The position numbers and the translations under genes were made by a program. From NCBI GenBank assembly GCA_030429325.1, contig JAUICT010000115.1:1-6693 (forward strand): 6,693 nt of DNA, read 5' to 3'. How positions within the stretch are numbered: position 1 is the stretch's first letter; every line of letters begins with the position of its first letter. This document shows positions 1 through 5,970 of the stretch, one piece after another. Under the pieces are notes generated by a model that worked only from the letters and a program-made list of their open reading frames with translations, made no database searches and was not told the DNA's origin. The stretch is from Bacteroidia bacterium. Its GTDB lineage: Bacteria; Bacteroidota; Bacteroidia; Flavobacteriales; Flavobacteriaceae.

Positions 1-25
1 GATTTCGGGCTGAAGCATTTTCCAT
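1..25 (-). CDS. Possible N-terminal fragment of a gene downstream of the GMC dehydrogenase (partial, runs off the left edge)
   Basis: Nine bases after the stop of the GMC gene, on the same strand, an ATG at 25-23 opens a frame reading MENASARN before the window ends. A second ATG in another frame, at 18-16, would read MLQPEI, so the frame is not settled. What is known of the family: GMC dehydrogenases of this type usually sit beside a small Tat-exported partner, annotated as gluconate 2-dehydrogenase subunit 3, which carries the large subunit across the membrane. A small-subunit gene here would fit, but eight codons contain no diagnostic motif. The function is inference from position only. 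Confidence 0.3.
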
Positions 26-34
26 AAGCAGGTT

Positions 35-1738
35 TTAAGAGAATTTATGTTGTTTAAATTGATTTGCAGCATGATTGGCGGCCCTGGCCGTAAACGCCAT
101 GTATGTTAAAGAGGGGTTTACGCAACTCGCTGAGGTCATAAAAGCACCATCGGTAACATAAACATTGGGCACATCGTGTAATTGATTGTTCTTGTTCAAT
201 ACTGAGGTTTTGGGGTCATGACCCATTCGTGCACCTCCCATTTCATGGATGCCCAGACCGGGACCTGTTTCGTTGTCGTATGTGGTGACATCTCTAAATC
301 CAGCAGCCTTAAGCATGGCAGCGGCCTCTTCAAGTATGGCTTCGCGCATTTTGTACTCGTTGTCCTTGAATTCCACATCAAAATCCAATTGAGGCAACCC
401 CCATTGGTCCTTTTTACCCTTGCTCAAGGTAACCCGATTGTCATGATGGGGCAACATTTCACCAAAACCGGTCATCCCAATTTCCCAACCACCGGGTTTT
501 AGAATGGCCTCTTTCAGTGCCTTACCATAGCCCATTTCCGCGACCATTTCGGACCAGTTGTTCCTGCTGGCACCACCTTGGTACCCAAATCCGCGCAAAA
601 AGTCCTTACGTTGCGTTTTTTCATCCAGATTAACAAACCTTGGGATATAAAAACCATTGGGCCGTCTGCCCTTATAATATTTGTCCAAATGGCCATCGAC
701 CTTGGCCGAAGCACCCAATTGGTAATGGTGGTCCATGATGTTGCGTCCCAATTGATCGTGGTTGTTACCCATTCCGTTGGGGAACGCCTTTGATTTGGAT
801 TGCAACAAGATGCCCACGGATGCCATGGAGGATGCACAGAGAAACACAATGTTTCCCTTGAACTCCATTTTTTCATGGGTTACAGTATCGATGACCCTGA
901 CCCCAGTGGCCTTTTTTTGTTGCTCATCATAAATGACTTCATGCACAATGGAATTGGGTCTAAGGGTCATGTTTCCGGTCCGTTCCGCAGCAGGAAGGGT
1001 AGAAGAATTGCTGCTGAAATAGCCTCCGAAGGGGCATCCCCTCCAGCATCGGTTACGGTATTGGCAAGGCCCACGACCTTCAAATTCTGCTGTTTTTTCC
1101 GTAATATGGGCCACTCGGCCAATGGTCAATAATCTGCCATCTTCAAAATTGGAGGTTAAGGCTTGTTGCAGTTCTTTTTCGGCGCAGTTCAACGCCATGG
1201 GGGGTTGAAATTGCCCATCGGGCAATTGTTTAAGTCCCAAAGCTTGGCCACTTACGCCAATATAAGATTCCACCTTGTCATACCAAGGTGCTATGTCTTT
1301 GTAACGAACAGGCCAATCCACGGCAATGTCCTCTTTTTTGTTGGCTTCAAAATCAATATCGCTCCAACGATAACTTTGTCGCCCCCAAATCAAGGAACGG
1401 CCACCTACCTGATAGCCCCGTATCCAATCAAAACGTTTGGTTTCTTGGTAGGGATGTTCCAAATCGTTCACAAAGAAATGTTTTACATCATCTTTGGGAG
1501 CCCACCCTACCCGTAGCTGTTTGTGGTATTTTTCTTTGTCGGCCCGGCTTAGTTCGCCCTTAAATGGATAATCCCATGGGTCGTCGTTCATGGTTTTGTA
1601 ATCCTCCACGTGTTTTACCATGGGGCCGCGTTCCAACACCAAAGTGTTTAAACCATTTTCACAGAGTTCCTTGGCAGCCCAGCCACCGCTTACCCCTGTT
1701 CCTACAACAATGGCATCATAAACTTTGGGATCATTCAC
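35..1738 (-). CDS. GMC-family FAD-dependent sugar/glycoside dehydrogenase, catalytic subunit, with [3Fe-4S]-type cysteine motif
   Basis: A 567-residue flavoprotein predicted to oxidise a sugar hydroxyl, plausibly C3 of a glycoside given its neighbours. Seen: an N-terminal Rossmann FAD site with GTGVSG at 13-18 and Glu36 ending the second strand (LVLERG); GGRSLIWG at 112-119, near the flavin in this family; Cys225, Cys231 and Cys235 spaced C-x5-C-x3-C; and a C-terminal GMC domain with HEMGGARMG at 498-506 and VNPSLT at 540-545. His498 and Asn541 match the catalytic His/Asn pair of pyranose-oxidase-like GMC enzymes. The start is GTG at 1738-1736; an in-frame TAA lies only four codons upstream (1753-1751) with no ATG between. 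Length is normal for gluconate, fructose and glucoside-3-dehydrogenase large subunits. No signal peptide is visible, so export, if any, would need a Tat-bearing partner. It is divergent from the TIM-barrel/DUF1080 operon and probably co-regulated. The family call is firm; the substrate is not. Confidence 0.9.
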   Translation of the reverse strand: MNDPKVYDAIVVGTGVSGGWAAKELCENGLNTLVLERGPMVKHVEDYKTMNDDPWDYPFKGELSRADKEKYHKQLRVGWAPKDDVKHFFVNDLEHPYQETKRFDWIRGYQVGGRSLIWGRQSYRWSDIDFEANKKEDIAVDWPVRYKDIAPWYDKVESYIGVSGQALGLKQLPDGQFQPPMALNCAEKELQQALTSNFEDGRLLTIGRVAHITEKTAEFEGRGPCQYRNRCWRGCPFGGYFSSNSSTLPAAERTGNMTLRPNSIVHEVIYDEQQKKATGVRVIDTVTHEKMEFKGNIVFLCASSMASVGILLQSKSKAFPNGMGNNHDQLGRNIMDHHYQLGASAKVDGHLDKYYKGRRPNGFYIPRFVNLDEKTQRKDFLRGFGYQGGASRNNWSEMVAEMGYGKALKEAILKPGGWEIGMTGFGEMLPHHDNRVTLSKGKKDQWGLPQLDFDVEFKDNEYKMREAILEEAAAMLKAAGFRDVTTYDNETGPGLGIHEMGGARMGHDPKTSVLNKNNQLHDVPNVYVTDGAFMTSASCVNPSLTYMAFTARAANHAANQFKQHKFS

Positions 1739-1767
1739 TTTTCTTCTGTTTTAATTGTTGGCTAATC

Positions 1768-1828
1768 CCTATATTTAGGTCTTTGTTCATGGGAAATAAG
1801 AATACCATGATTTTTTTCTTAAATATAG
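1768..1828. repeat. Inverted repeat CTATATTTA / TAAATATAG in the divergent promoter region (possible operator pair)
   Basis: CTATATTTA at 1769-1777 recurs as its exact reverse complement TAAATATAG at 1820-1828, with centres 51 bp apart (about five helical turns). The left copy lies inside the near-palindrome CCTATATTTAGG (1768-1779), whose outer arms CCTA/TAGG pair. Two spaced copies between divergent genes fit a looping or dimeric regulator, but AT-only 9-mers arise by chance fairly easily in such DNA. Function is unproven. Confidence 0.35.
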
Positions 1829-1831
1829 AAG

Positions 1832-1858
1832 ATAAATCCTAAAAATGTACGGATTTAT
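1832..1858. repeat. 8-bp inverted repeat ATAAATCC-N11-GGATTTAT upstream of the TIM-barrel start
   Basis: ATAAATCC (1832-1839) and GGATTTAT (1851-1858) are perfect reverse complements around an 11-nt spacer. The right arm ends 22 bp before the ATG at 1881 and overlaps a 10-bp palindrome, ATTTATAAAT, at 1853-1862. The position suits an operator or a 5'-UTR hairpin controlling the catabolic operon. It is not a plausible rho-independent terminator: the stem is AT-rich and no U-run follows. Confidence 0.4.
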
Positions 1859-1880
1859 AAATTCCAAAAACTCAACCTAA

Positions 1881-2933
1881 ATGAAAACAATTAAAGGACC
1901 GGCTGTTTTTTTAGCACAATTTGTAGACAGTCAACCTCCGTTCAATTCTTTGGACGGGCTTTGTGAATGGGCTTCCGGACTGGGATACAAGGGGATTCAA
2001 ATACCTACTTGGGAATCCTTTTTGATTGATTTGGACAGGGCGGCCGAAAGTCAGGACTATTGCGATGAACTCAAGGGAAAGATAAATTCATACGGATTGG
2101 AAATTACCGAATTGTCCACCCATTTACAAGGACAATTGGTGGCGGTGCATCCTGCGTATGACATCATGTTCGACAATTTTGCGCCGGATGCCCTTAAGGG
2201 CAAACCCAAGGAGCGTACCCAGTGGGCCATAGACACCGTTAAAAAGGCGGCAACCGCTAGTCGAAGATTGGGATTGAGCGCCCATGCCACATTTTCGGGT
2301 TCACTGCTTTGGCACACGGCACACCCTTGGCCTCAAAGACCGGCTGGGTTGGTGGAAATGGGATTTGAGGAACTTGCCAAACGGTGGATGCCCATATTGA
2401 ACCATTTTGACGAAGAAGGCGTGGATGTGTGTTATGAAATCCATCCCGGAGAAGATTTGCATGATGGAGATACCTTTGAACGCTTTTTGGAGGCTACGGG
2501 CAATCATAAAAGAGTCAATATTCTATATGATCCAAGTCATTTTGTGTTGCAACAACTGGATTATATCGCCTATATTGATCATTACCATGAATTCATAAAA
2601 TCGTTCCATGTAAAGGATTCCGAGTTTAACCCAACAGGTAAGAAAGGAGCTTTTGGTGGTTACAACGATTGGGGAGATAGAGCAGGGAGATACCGTTCTT
2701 TGGGCGATGGACAAATCGATTTTAAGACCATATTTTCCAAACTGACCCAATACGGATGTGATGTTTGGGCCGTCATGGAGTGGGAATGTTGCATAAAAAG
2801 TCCTGAGCAAGGGGCTCGTGAAGGAGCCAAGTTCATTCAAGATCATATTATTGAGGCCACGACCAAGACTTTTGATGATTTTGCTGGTTCGGAAATAGAT
2901 TCAAACAAACTTAAAAAGATACTAGGATTATGA
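1881..2933 (+). CDS. Xylose-isomerase-like TIM-barrel protein (sugar phosphate isomerase/epimerase family)
   Basis: A 350-residue cytoplasmic TIM-barrel enzyme of the AP_endonuc_2 / xylose-isomerase-like family; no signal peptide is visible. Family members isomerise, epimerise or eliminate on sugars using a divalent metal. The expected ligand set can be read from late barrel strands: Glu186 in YEIHPGE (with His188), Asp217 in YDPSHF (with His220), His243 in SFHVKD (with Asp246), and Glu300 in VMEWE. Upstream features include the first-strand segment near 8-16 and YKGIQIPTWE at 36-45. The start is the ATG at 1881, and the N-terminus runs straight into the first barrel strand. It is the first gene of a three-gene operon; its TGA overlaps the next ATG by 4 bp (ATGA at 2930-2933), which suggests translational coupling. 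Homologues commonly travel with DUF1080 proteins and sugar oxidoreductases in Bacteroidota, so 3-keto-sugar processing is the likeliest role. The exact reaction cannot be named. Confidence 0.9.
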   Translation: MKTIKGPAVFLAQFVDSQPPFNSLDGLCEWASGLGYKGIQIPTWESFLIDLDRAAESQDYCDELKGKINSYGLEITELSTHLQGQLVAVHPAYDIMFDNFAPDALKGKPKERTQWAIDTVKKAATASRRLGLSAHATFSGSLLWHTAHPWPQRPAGLVEMGFEELAKRWMPILNHFDEEGVDVCYEIHPGEDLHDGDTFERFLEATGNHKRVNILYDPSHFVLQQLDYIAYIDHYHEFIKSFHVKDSEFNPTGKKGAFGGYNDWGDRAGRYRSLGDGQIDFKTIFSKLTQYGCDVWAVMEWECCIKSPEQGAREGAKFIQDHIIEATTKTFDDFAGSEIDSNKLKKILGL

Positions 2934-3673
2934 AACGATTAGCTTTATTGGTAGCACTTATAGTGGCATTCTCTTGCAAGGAAAAAGCCAAAGAAAATAC
3001 GACTGAAGAAGTTGCAGAAGAGAATACAGAGGCCGTAGAAGAACCCACATGGACGGTTTTGTTTGATGGTTCCTCTTTTGATGGTTGGCATTTGTACAAC
3101 GGGGGTGAGATAGGAGAACCTTGGAAACTGGAAGATGGGGCCATGGTCTATTATCCACCACAGGAAAGAAAAAAAGGGGAGGTGTATGACATTGTCACGG
3201 ATAAGGACTACACGAATTTTGTATTATCCTTGGAGTGGAAAATTTCTGAAGGTGGAAACAGTGGAATTTTCTATGGAGTATTTGAAGATGAAAAATATAG
3301 GGCGCCTTACGCAACAGGTCCGGAAATTCAAGTTTTGGATGATGAAAGACATCCCGATGCCAAAAATGGGACGACGCATCAGGCTGGAGCATTATATGAC
3401 ATGATCGCCCCCTCTGAAAAGGCTGTAAAACCTGCGGGAGAATGGAATACAGTAGAACTCACCATTAACCATAAAACCAATGAAGGAAGCGTAGTTTTAA
3501 ATGGGAAAAAGATTGTGGAGTTCCCAGTTCATGGTCCTGAGTGGGACGAAATGGTATCCAACTCCAAGTTTAATGGATGGGAAGGTTTTGGAGCCTACAA
3601 AAGTGGTAAGATTGGTTTACAGGACCACGGAGATGTTGTAGCCTATAGAAACATCAAAATAAAGGAACTTTAG
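2930..3673 (+). CDS. DUF1080 (3-keto-disaccharide hydrolase domain) lipoprotein
   Basis: A 247-residue exported protein. The N-terminus is a lipoprotein signal peptide: basic MKR, a hydrophobic stretch at 4-14, then Cys16 after A-F-S, a loose lipobox acceptable in Bacteroidota. An acidic, Thr/Glu-rich linker (about 17-40) follows and tethers one concanavalin-like DUF1080 domain (about 41-247). Family landmarks are LFDGSSFDGW (44-53), GGNSGIFYG (108-116), GPEIQVLDD (130-138), AGALYDMIAP (152-161), GEWNT (170-174), and the closing QDHGDVVAYRNIKIKEL (231-247). DUF1080 proteins are associated with cleaving 3-keto-glycosides and 3-keto-disaccharides, made by a separate sugar 3-dehydrogenase. Acting in the periplasm or at the cell surface it would hydrolyse the product of the divergent GMC enzyme; that link is inference. 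It is coupled to the upstream gene by a 4-bp overlap and lies 1 bp from the next gene. It is only distantly related to its DUF1080 neighbour, so this is not a recent duplication. Confidence 0.9.
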   Translation: MKRLALLVALIVAFSCKEKAKENTTEEVAEENTEAVEEPTWTVLFDGSSFDGWHLYNGGEIGEPWKLEDGAMVYYPPQERKKGEVYDIVTDKDYTNFVLSLEWKISEGGNSGIFYGVFEDEKYRAPYATGPEIQVLDDERHPDAKNGTTHQAGALYDMIAPSEKAVKPAGEWNTVELTINHKTNEGSVVLNGKKIVEFPVHGPEWDEMVSNSKFNGWEGFGAYKSGKIGLQDHGDVVAYRNIKIKEL

Positions 3674-3674
3674 T

Positions 3675-4430
3675 ATGATGAAAATTCAGAATGCTCTTTT
3701 AACCCTGTGCATTTTAACTGTAGCCTTCACCTTTGGCCAAGAGAAAGAACCAACCGAACCTGAAGCAACCGAAATTTATGAGCCTGTTCCCCCAAAAGTG
3801 ATACCGGGAAAAGATGGTGCGCCACCCAGTGATGCCATTGTTCTTTTTGATGGCTCCAGTTTGAACGGATGGATCAGTACTACGGATAGCACAGCGGCCA
3901 AATGGACATTGAACAAGGATGGGAGCATGACCGTCAAGGATAAAACAGGGAACATCCAAACCAAACAGAATTTTGGGAGCATCCAACTGCACATTGAATG
4001 GAAGTCCCCTGCCCAAGTGAATGGTAAAGGGCAGAGTAGAGCCAATAGTGGAATCTTTTTGTCAGGATTGTATGAAGTACAAGTATTGGACAACAACGAC
4101 AATGCTACCTATGTGAACGGTCAGGTAGGGTCAGTATACAAGCAGCATGTGCCCTTGGCCATGGCTTCTGTTCCTACGGGAGAATGGAATGCATACGACA
4201 TCATCTACCATGCCCCGGAGTTTGAAAAAGGGCAAAAGACCAAGTTGGGGACACTTACGGTCATTCATAATGGAGTGTTGATCCAAGATCATGTAGAGAT
4301 CAAGGGTACCACACCCTACATTGGTTGGCCCAAGAACCCTCCACATGGCAAAGGCCCCCTCATGTTGCAGGATCACAGGGACAATAGTAGGGTAAGCTAC
4401 AGAAATATTTGGGTAAGGGAACTGGATTAG
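3675..4430 (+). CDS. Second DUF1080 (3-keto-disaccharide hydrolase domain) protein, secreted
   Basis: A 251-residue exported protein. The signal peptide is the ordinary Sec type: hydrophobic core at 7-20 and likely cleavage after Gly21 (TFG|QEK), with no lipobox cysteine, so the product should be soluble in the periplasm. A Pro/Glu-rich linker (22-51) leads into a DUF1080 domain: LFDGSSLNGW (57-66), RANSGIFLSG (122-131), YEVQVLDN (133-140), GSVYKQHVPL (152-161), GEWNAYDI (169-176), and the terminal LQDHRDNSRVSYRNIWVREL (231-250). The core landmarks match the preceding gene, but the region after QVLD differs (GSVYKQHVPL here, AGALYDMIAP there), placing the two in separate branches and perhaps on different substrates. 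Two adjacent ATGs (3675 and 3678) are possible; the first is used here, 8 nt after AAGGA (3662-3666). It ends the operon. Role inferred: cleavage of a 3-keto-glycoside in partnership with the lipoprotein paralogue. Confidence 0.88.
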   Translation: MMKIQNALLTLCILTVAFTFGQEKEPTEPEATEIYEPVPPKVIPGKDGAPPSDAIVLFDGSSLNGWISTTDSTAAKWTLNKDGSMTVKDKTGNIQTKQNFGSIQLHIEWKSPAQVNGKGQSRANSGIFLSGLYEVQVLDNNDNATYVNGQVGSVYKQHVPLAMASVPTGEWNAYDIIYHAPEFEKGQKTKLGTLTVIHNGVLIQDHVEIKGTTPYIGWPKNPPHGKGPLMLQDHRDNSRVSYRNIWVRELD

Positions 4431-4440
4431 GTCTTACGTT

Positions 4441-4458
4441 ACTTGTCAAATGACATGT
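4441..4458 (+). terminator. Weak candidate hairpin after the DUF1080 operon
   Basis: Ten bases past the stop at 4430, ACTTGTC-AAAT-GACATGT can fold into a short stem: A-U and C-G pairs, a U-U mismatch, then four pairs around an AAAU loop. Only a short U-stretch follows (TTT, 4458-4460). Six pairs with a mismatch make a poor intrinsic terminator. It could equally be an operator for the next operon, or chance. Confidence 0.22.
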
Positions 4459-4483
4459 TTAAGAGGCCAACATCTATTTTGGT

Positions 4484-4491
4484 TACCTTTG
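4484..4491 (+). promoter_or_regulatory. Bacteroidota-type -7 promoter element TACCTTTG for the yicC-gmk-nadD operon
   Basis: TACCTTTG matches the TAnnTTTG consensus of the Bacteroidota primary sigma factor exactly and is correctly oriented in the 80-bp gap before yicC. A start of transcription a few bases downstream, near 4496-4499, would give a leader of about 12-15 nt to the ATG at 4511. The -33 TTTG box is weak; the best candidate is TTTAAG at 4458-4463. If correct, the housekeeping genes do not depend on read-through from the catabolic operon. Confidence 0.5.
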
Positions 4492-4510
4492 GCAAAATTT
4501 ATTGCATTTT

Positions 4511-5368
4511 ATGATTCAATCCATGACCGGCTTTGGAAAGCACGTTGTGCAACTTCCATCAAAAAAAATCACCGTAGAGTTAAAGTCACTTAACAGTAAA
4601 AGCTTGGACATCAATGCACGGATTCCTCAAACCTATAGGGAGAAGGAGCTGGAGCTAAGAAAGATGATAGCCGACGCTTTAGTGAGGGGAAAAGTAGATT
4701 TGGGCCTTTATGTGGAAATTACGGGAGAGGAAACCACTGCAGAGGTAAACCAAGGCGTGGTAAGGAATTATATGGAGCAGTTGGCACAGATTGCCCCGGG
4801 AGATGAAATAAAGCTTTTGGAATTGGCACTAAGAATGCCAGACACCTTAAAAACGGACAAGGACGATATTGATGCTGAAGAATACGAAGCCATAAAGGAG
4901 GCCATTGGCCAAGCCCTATCAAAAATCATAGGATTTAGAAATGAGGAAGGCAAGGTTTTGGAAAAGGATTTTGTGGAGCGTATTGAAAATTTGAAAAGTT
5001 TATTGGATAAGGTAAAGTCCATGGACCCTGAACGAATTGCCACGGTGCGCGAACGATTGGAACGAGCCGTATCCGACTTAAAAGTTGAAGTGGATGCCAA
5101 TCGTTTTGAACAGGAGCTTATCTACTACTTGGAAAAATACGATATCACAGAAGAGAAAGTACGGTTGGACAATCATTTGAACTATTTTGAAACGACCCTT
5201 GGTTCGGATGACTCCAACGGAAAGAAGTTGGGGTTCATAGCGCAGGAAATCGGGAGGGAGATCAACACCATTGGCTCCAAATCCAATTATGCGCCCATGC
5301 AACAAATAGTGGTGCAGATGAAGGACGAACTCGAAAAAATAAAGGAACAAATGCTGAATGTACTATGA
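4511..5368 (+). CDS. yicC: YicC-family endoribonuclease
   Basis: This 285-residue protein belongs to the YicC/YloC family, whose characterised members are metal-dependent endoribonucleases. The N-terminal YicC-like domain opens with the hallmark MIQSMTGFGK (1-10) and continues with VELKSLNSKSLDI (about 23-35). The C-terminal DUF1732 domain (about 200-285) shows DITEEKVRLDNHL (211-223), KLGFIAQEIGREINTIGSK (239-257), and a final amphipathic helix ending EQMLNVL. The start is set at the ATG at 4511: the frame stays open to a TTG at 4502, but that would add M-H-F before the family's standard first residue and would lie almost on the predicted transcription start. It is the first gene of the operon, and its TGA overlaps the gmk ATG (ATGA, 5365-5368). 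A yicC-type gene beside gmk is a widespread arrangement in bacteria. The RNA target is unknown. Confidence 0.95.
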   Translation: MIQSMTGFGKHVVQLPSKKITVELKSLNSKSLDINARIPQTYREKELELRKMIADALVRGKVDLGLYVEITGEETTAEVNQGVVRNYMEQLAQIAPGDEIKLLELALRMPDTLKTDKDDIDAEEYEAIKEAIGQALSKIIGFRNEEGKVLEKDFVERIENLKSLLDKVKSMDPERIATVRERLERAVSDLKVEVDANRFEQELIYYLEKYDITEEKVRLDNHLNYFETTLGSDDSNGKKLGFIAQEIGREINTIGSKSNYAPMQQIVVQMKDELEKIKEQMLNVL

Positions 5369-5967
5369 CGAAAGGAGGGAAACTTATTATTTTTTCGGCA
5401 CCATCGGGCAGTGGTAAAACAACCATTGTAAAGTATTTGTTGGAACAGCCCGAATTGAATTTGGCATTTTCGGTTTCCGCTACTTCCAGACCAAGGCGGG
5501 GAAAGGAAAAACATGGGGAGAATTATTACTTCATGTCCATTTCAGAATTCAAAAGACACATAAAAGAAGGTGATTTTTTGGAGTGGGAAGAAGTGTATCG
5601 GGATAATTTTTACGGCACCCTGAAAAGTGAGGTGGAACGCTTATGGGCCGAAGGCAAGAATGTTATTTTTGATATTGATGTGGTCGGTGGACTTCGTATC
5701 AAAAAGAAATTCCCGGAACAGACCTTGGCCGTTTTTGTGAAACCACCCAGTGTGGACGAACTTAAGATTAGGTTGAAAAAACGAAGCACGGAGAGTGAGG
5801 ATAAAATAAATATGCGGGTAGCCAAAGCTTCCGTTGAACTGGCAACAGCCCCGCAATTTGACAAAATCATCAAGAATTACGATTTGGACACCGCACTCAA
5901 AGAAGCCCATAAATTGGTGGCAGAATATGTAGGTGCCGCCAAGGTGTCCGATGTTAAAGAAGAGTAG
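5365..5967 (+). CDS. gmk: Guanylate kinase
   Basis: Guanylate kinase transfers phosphate from ATP to GMP (or dGMP) to make GDP, an essential cytoplasmic step in nucleotide synthesis. At 200 residues it has normal length. Seen: the P-loop APSGSGKT (12-19); the guanylate-kinase signature starting TSRPRRG (40-46) and ending GENYYF (51-56), which binds GMP with Ser38 and Arg42 nearby; EEVYRDNFYGT (75-85), completing the GMP site; DIDVVGG (103-109), the Walker-B-like strand; and an Arg/Lys-rich lid (KKRSTESEDKINMR). All key elements are intact. The ATG overlaps the yicC stop by 4 bp, so translation is probably coupled. The AAGGAGG just inside the gene encodes part of Lys-Gly-Gly and has no start codon at the right distance, so it is not a ribosome-binding site. 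Confidence 0.98.
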   Translation: MTKGGKLIIFSAPSGSGKTTIVKYLLEQPELNLAFSVSATSRPRRGKEKHGENYYFMSISEFKRHIKEGDFLEWEEVYRDNFYGTLKSEVERLWAEGKNVIFDIDVVGGLRIKKKFPEQTLAVFVKPPSVDELKIRLKKRSTESEDKINMRVAKASVELATAPQFDKIIKNYDLDTALKEAHKLVAEYVGAAKVSDVKEE

Positions 5968-5970
5968 CTC

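Larger units (their letters stand above)
1739..1880. promoter_or_regulatory. Divergent intergenic control region between the GMC gene and the TIM-barrel operon
   Basis: This 142-bp, strongly AT-rich gap separates two outward-facing transcription units, so it must hold both promoters and probably a shared operator. I found no exact copy of the Bacteroidota housekeeping -7 element (TAnnTTTG) on either strand. The nearest is TATATTTA at 1770-1777 on the + strand, which lacks the final G. Three symmetrical elements are present: a near-palindrome at 1768-1779, a 9-bp repeat of its core in inverted orientation at 1820-1828, and an 8-bp inverted repeat at 1832-1858. Lack of a good consensus would suit an activator-dependent or alternative-sigma promoter, but that is inference. 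No RNA gene or small ORF is convincing here. Confidence 0.6.

Noticed and set aside
218..1563. Several + strand open frames (for example 218-502, 800-1132, 1163-1516) opposite the GMC gene
   Set aside because: They lie antisense to a full-length, motif-complete GMC protein, have no family resemblance, and their composition is that expected of the reverse frames of a real gene.
1564..1842. A + strand frame of 92 codons running into the divergent intergenic region
   Set aside because: Most of it is antisense to the GMC N-terminus; the product is Trp/Arg/Phe-rich, with no recognisable domain, and its tail lies in the AT-rich control region.
2930..4430. Tandem DUF1080 genes as a recent duplication or a split or frameshifted single gene
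   Set aside because: Each has its own signal peptide and a complete set of start and end landmarks, and the two proteins differ over most of their length. They are two intact, long-diverged genes.
4431..4510. Possible riboswitch or small RNA in the gap before yicC
   Set aside because: Only 80 bp are available, most of it upstream of the predicted transcription start; the single short hairpin at 4441-4458 is too weak to support a structured RNA.
5370..5377. Perfect Shine-Dalgarno-like AAAGGAGG just inside gmk
   Set aside because: No start codon follows at a usable distance, it encodes Lys-Gly-Gly before the P-loop strand, and Bacteroidota make little use of Shine-Dalgarno pairing. Coding coincidence.
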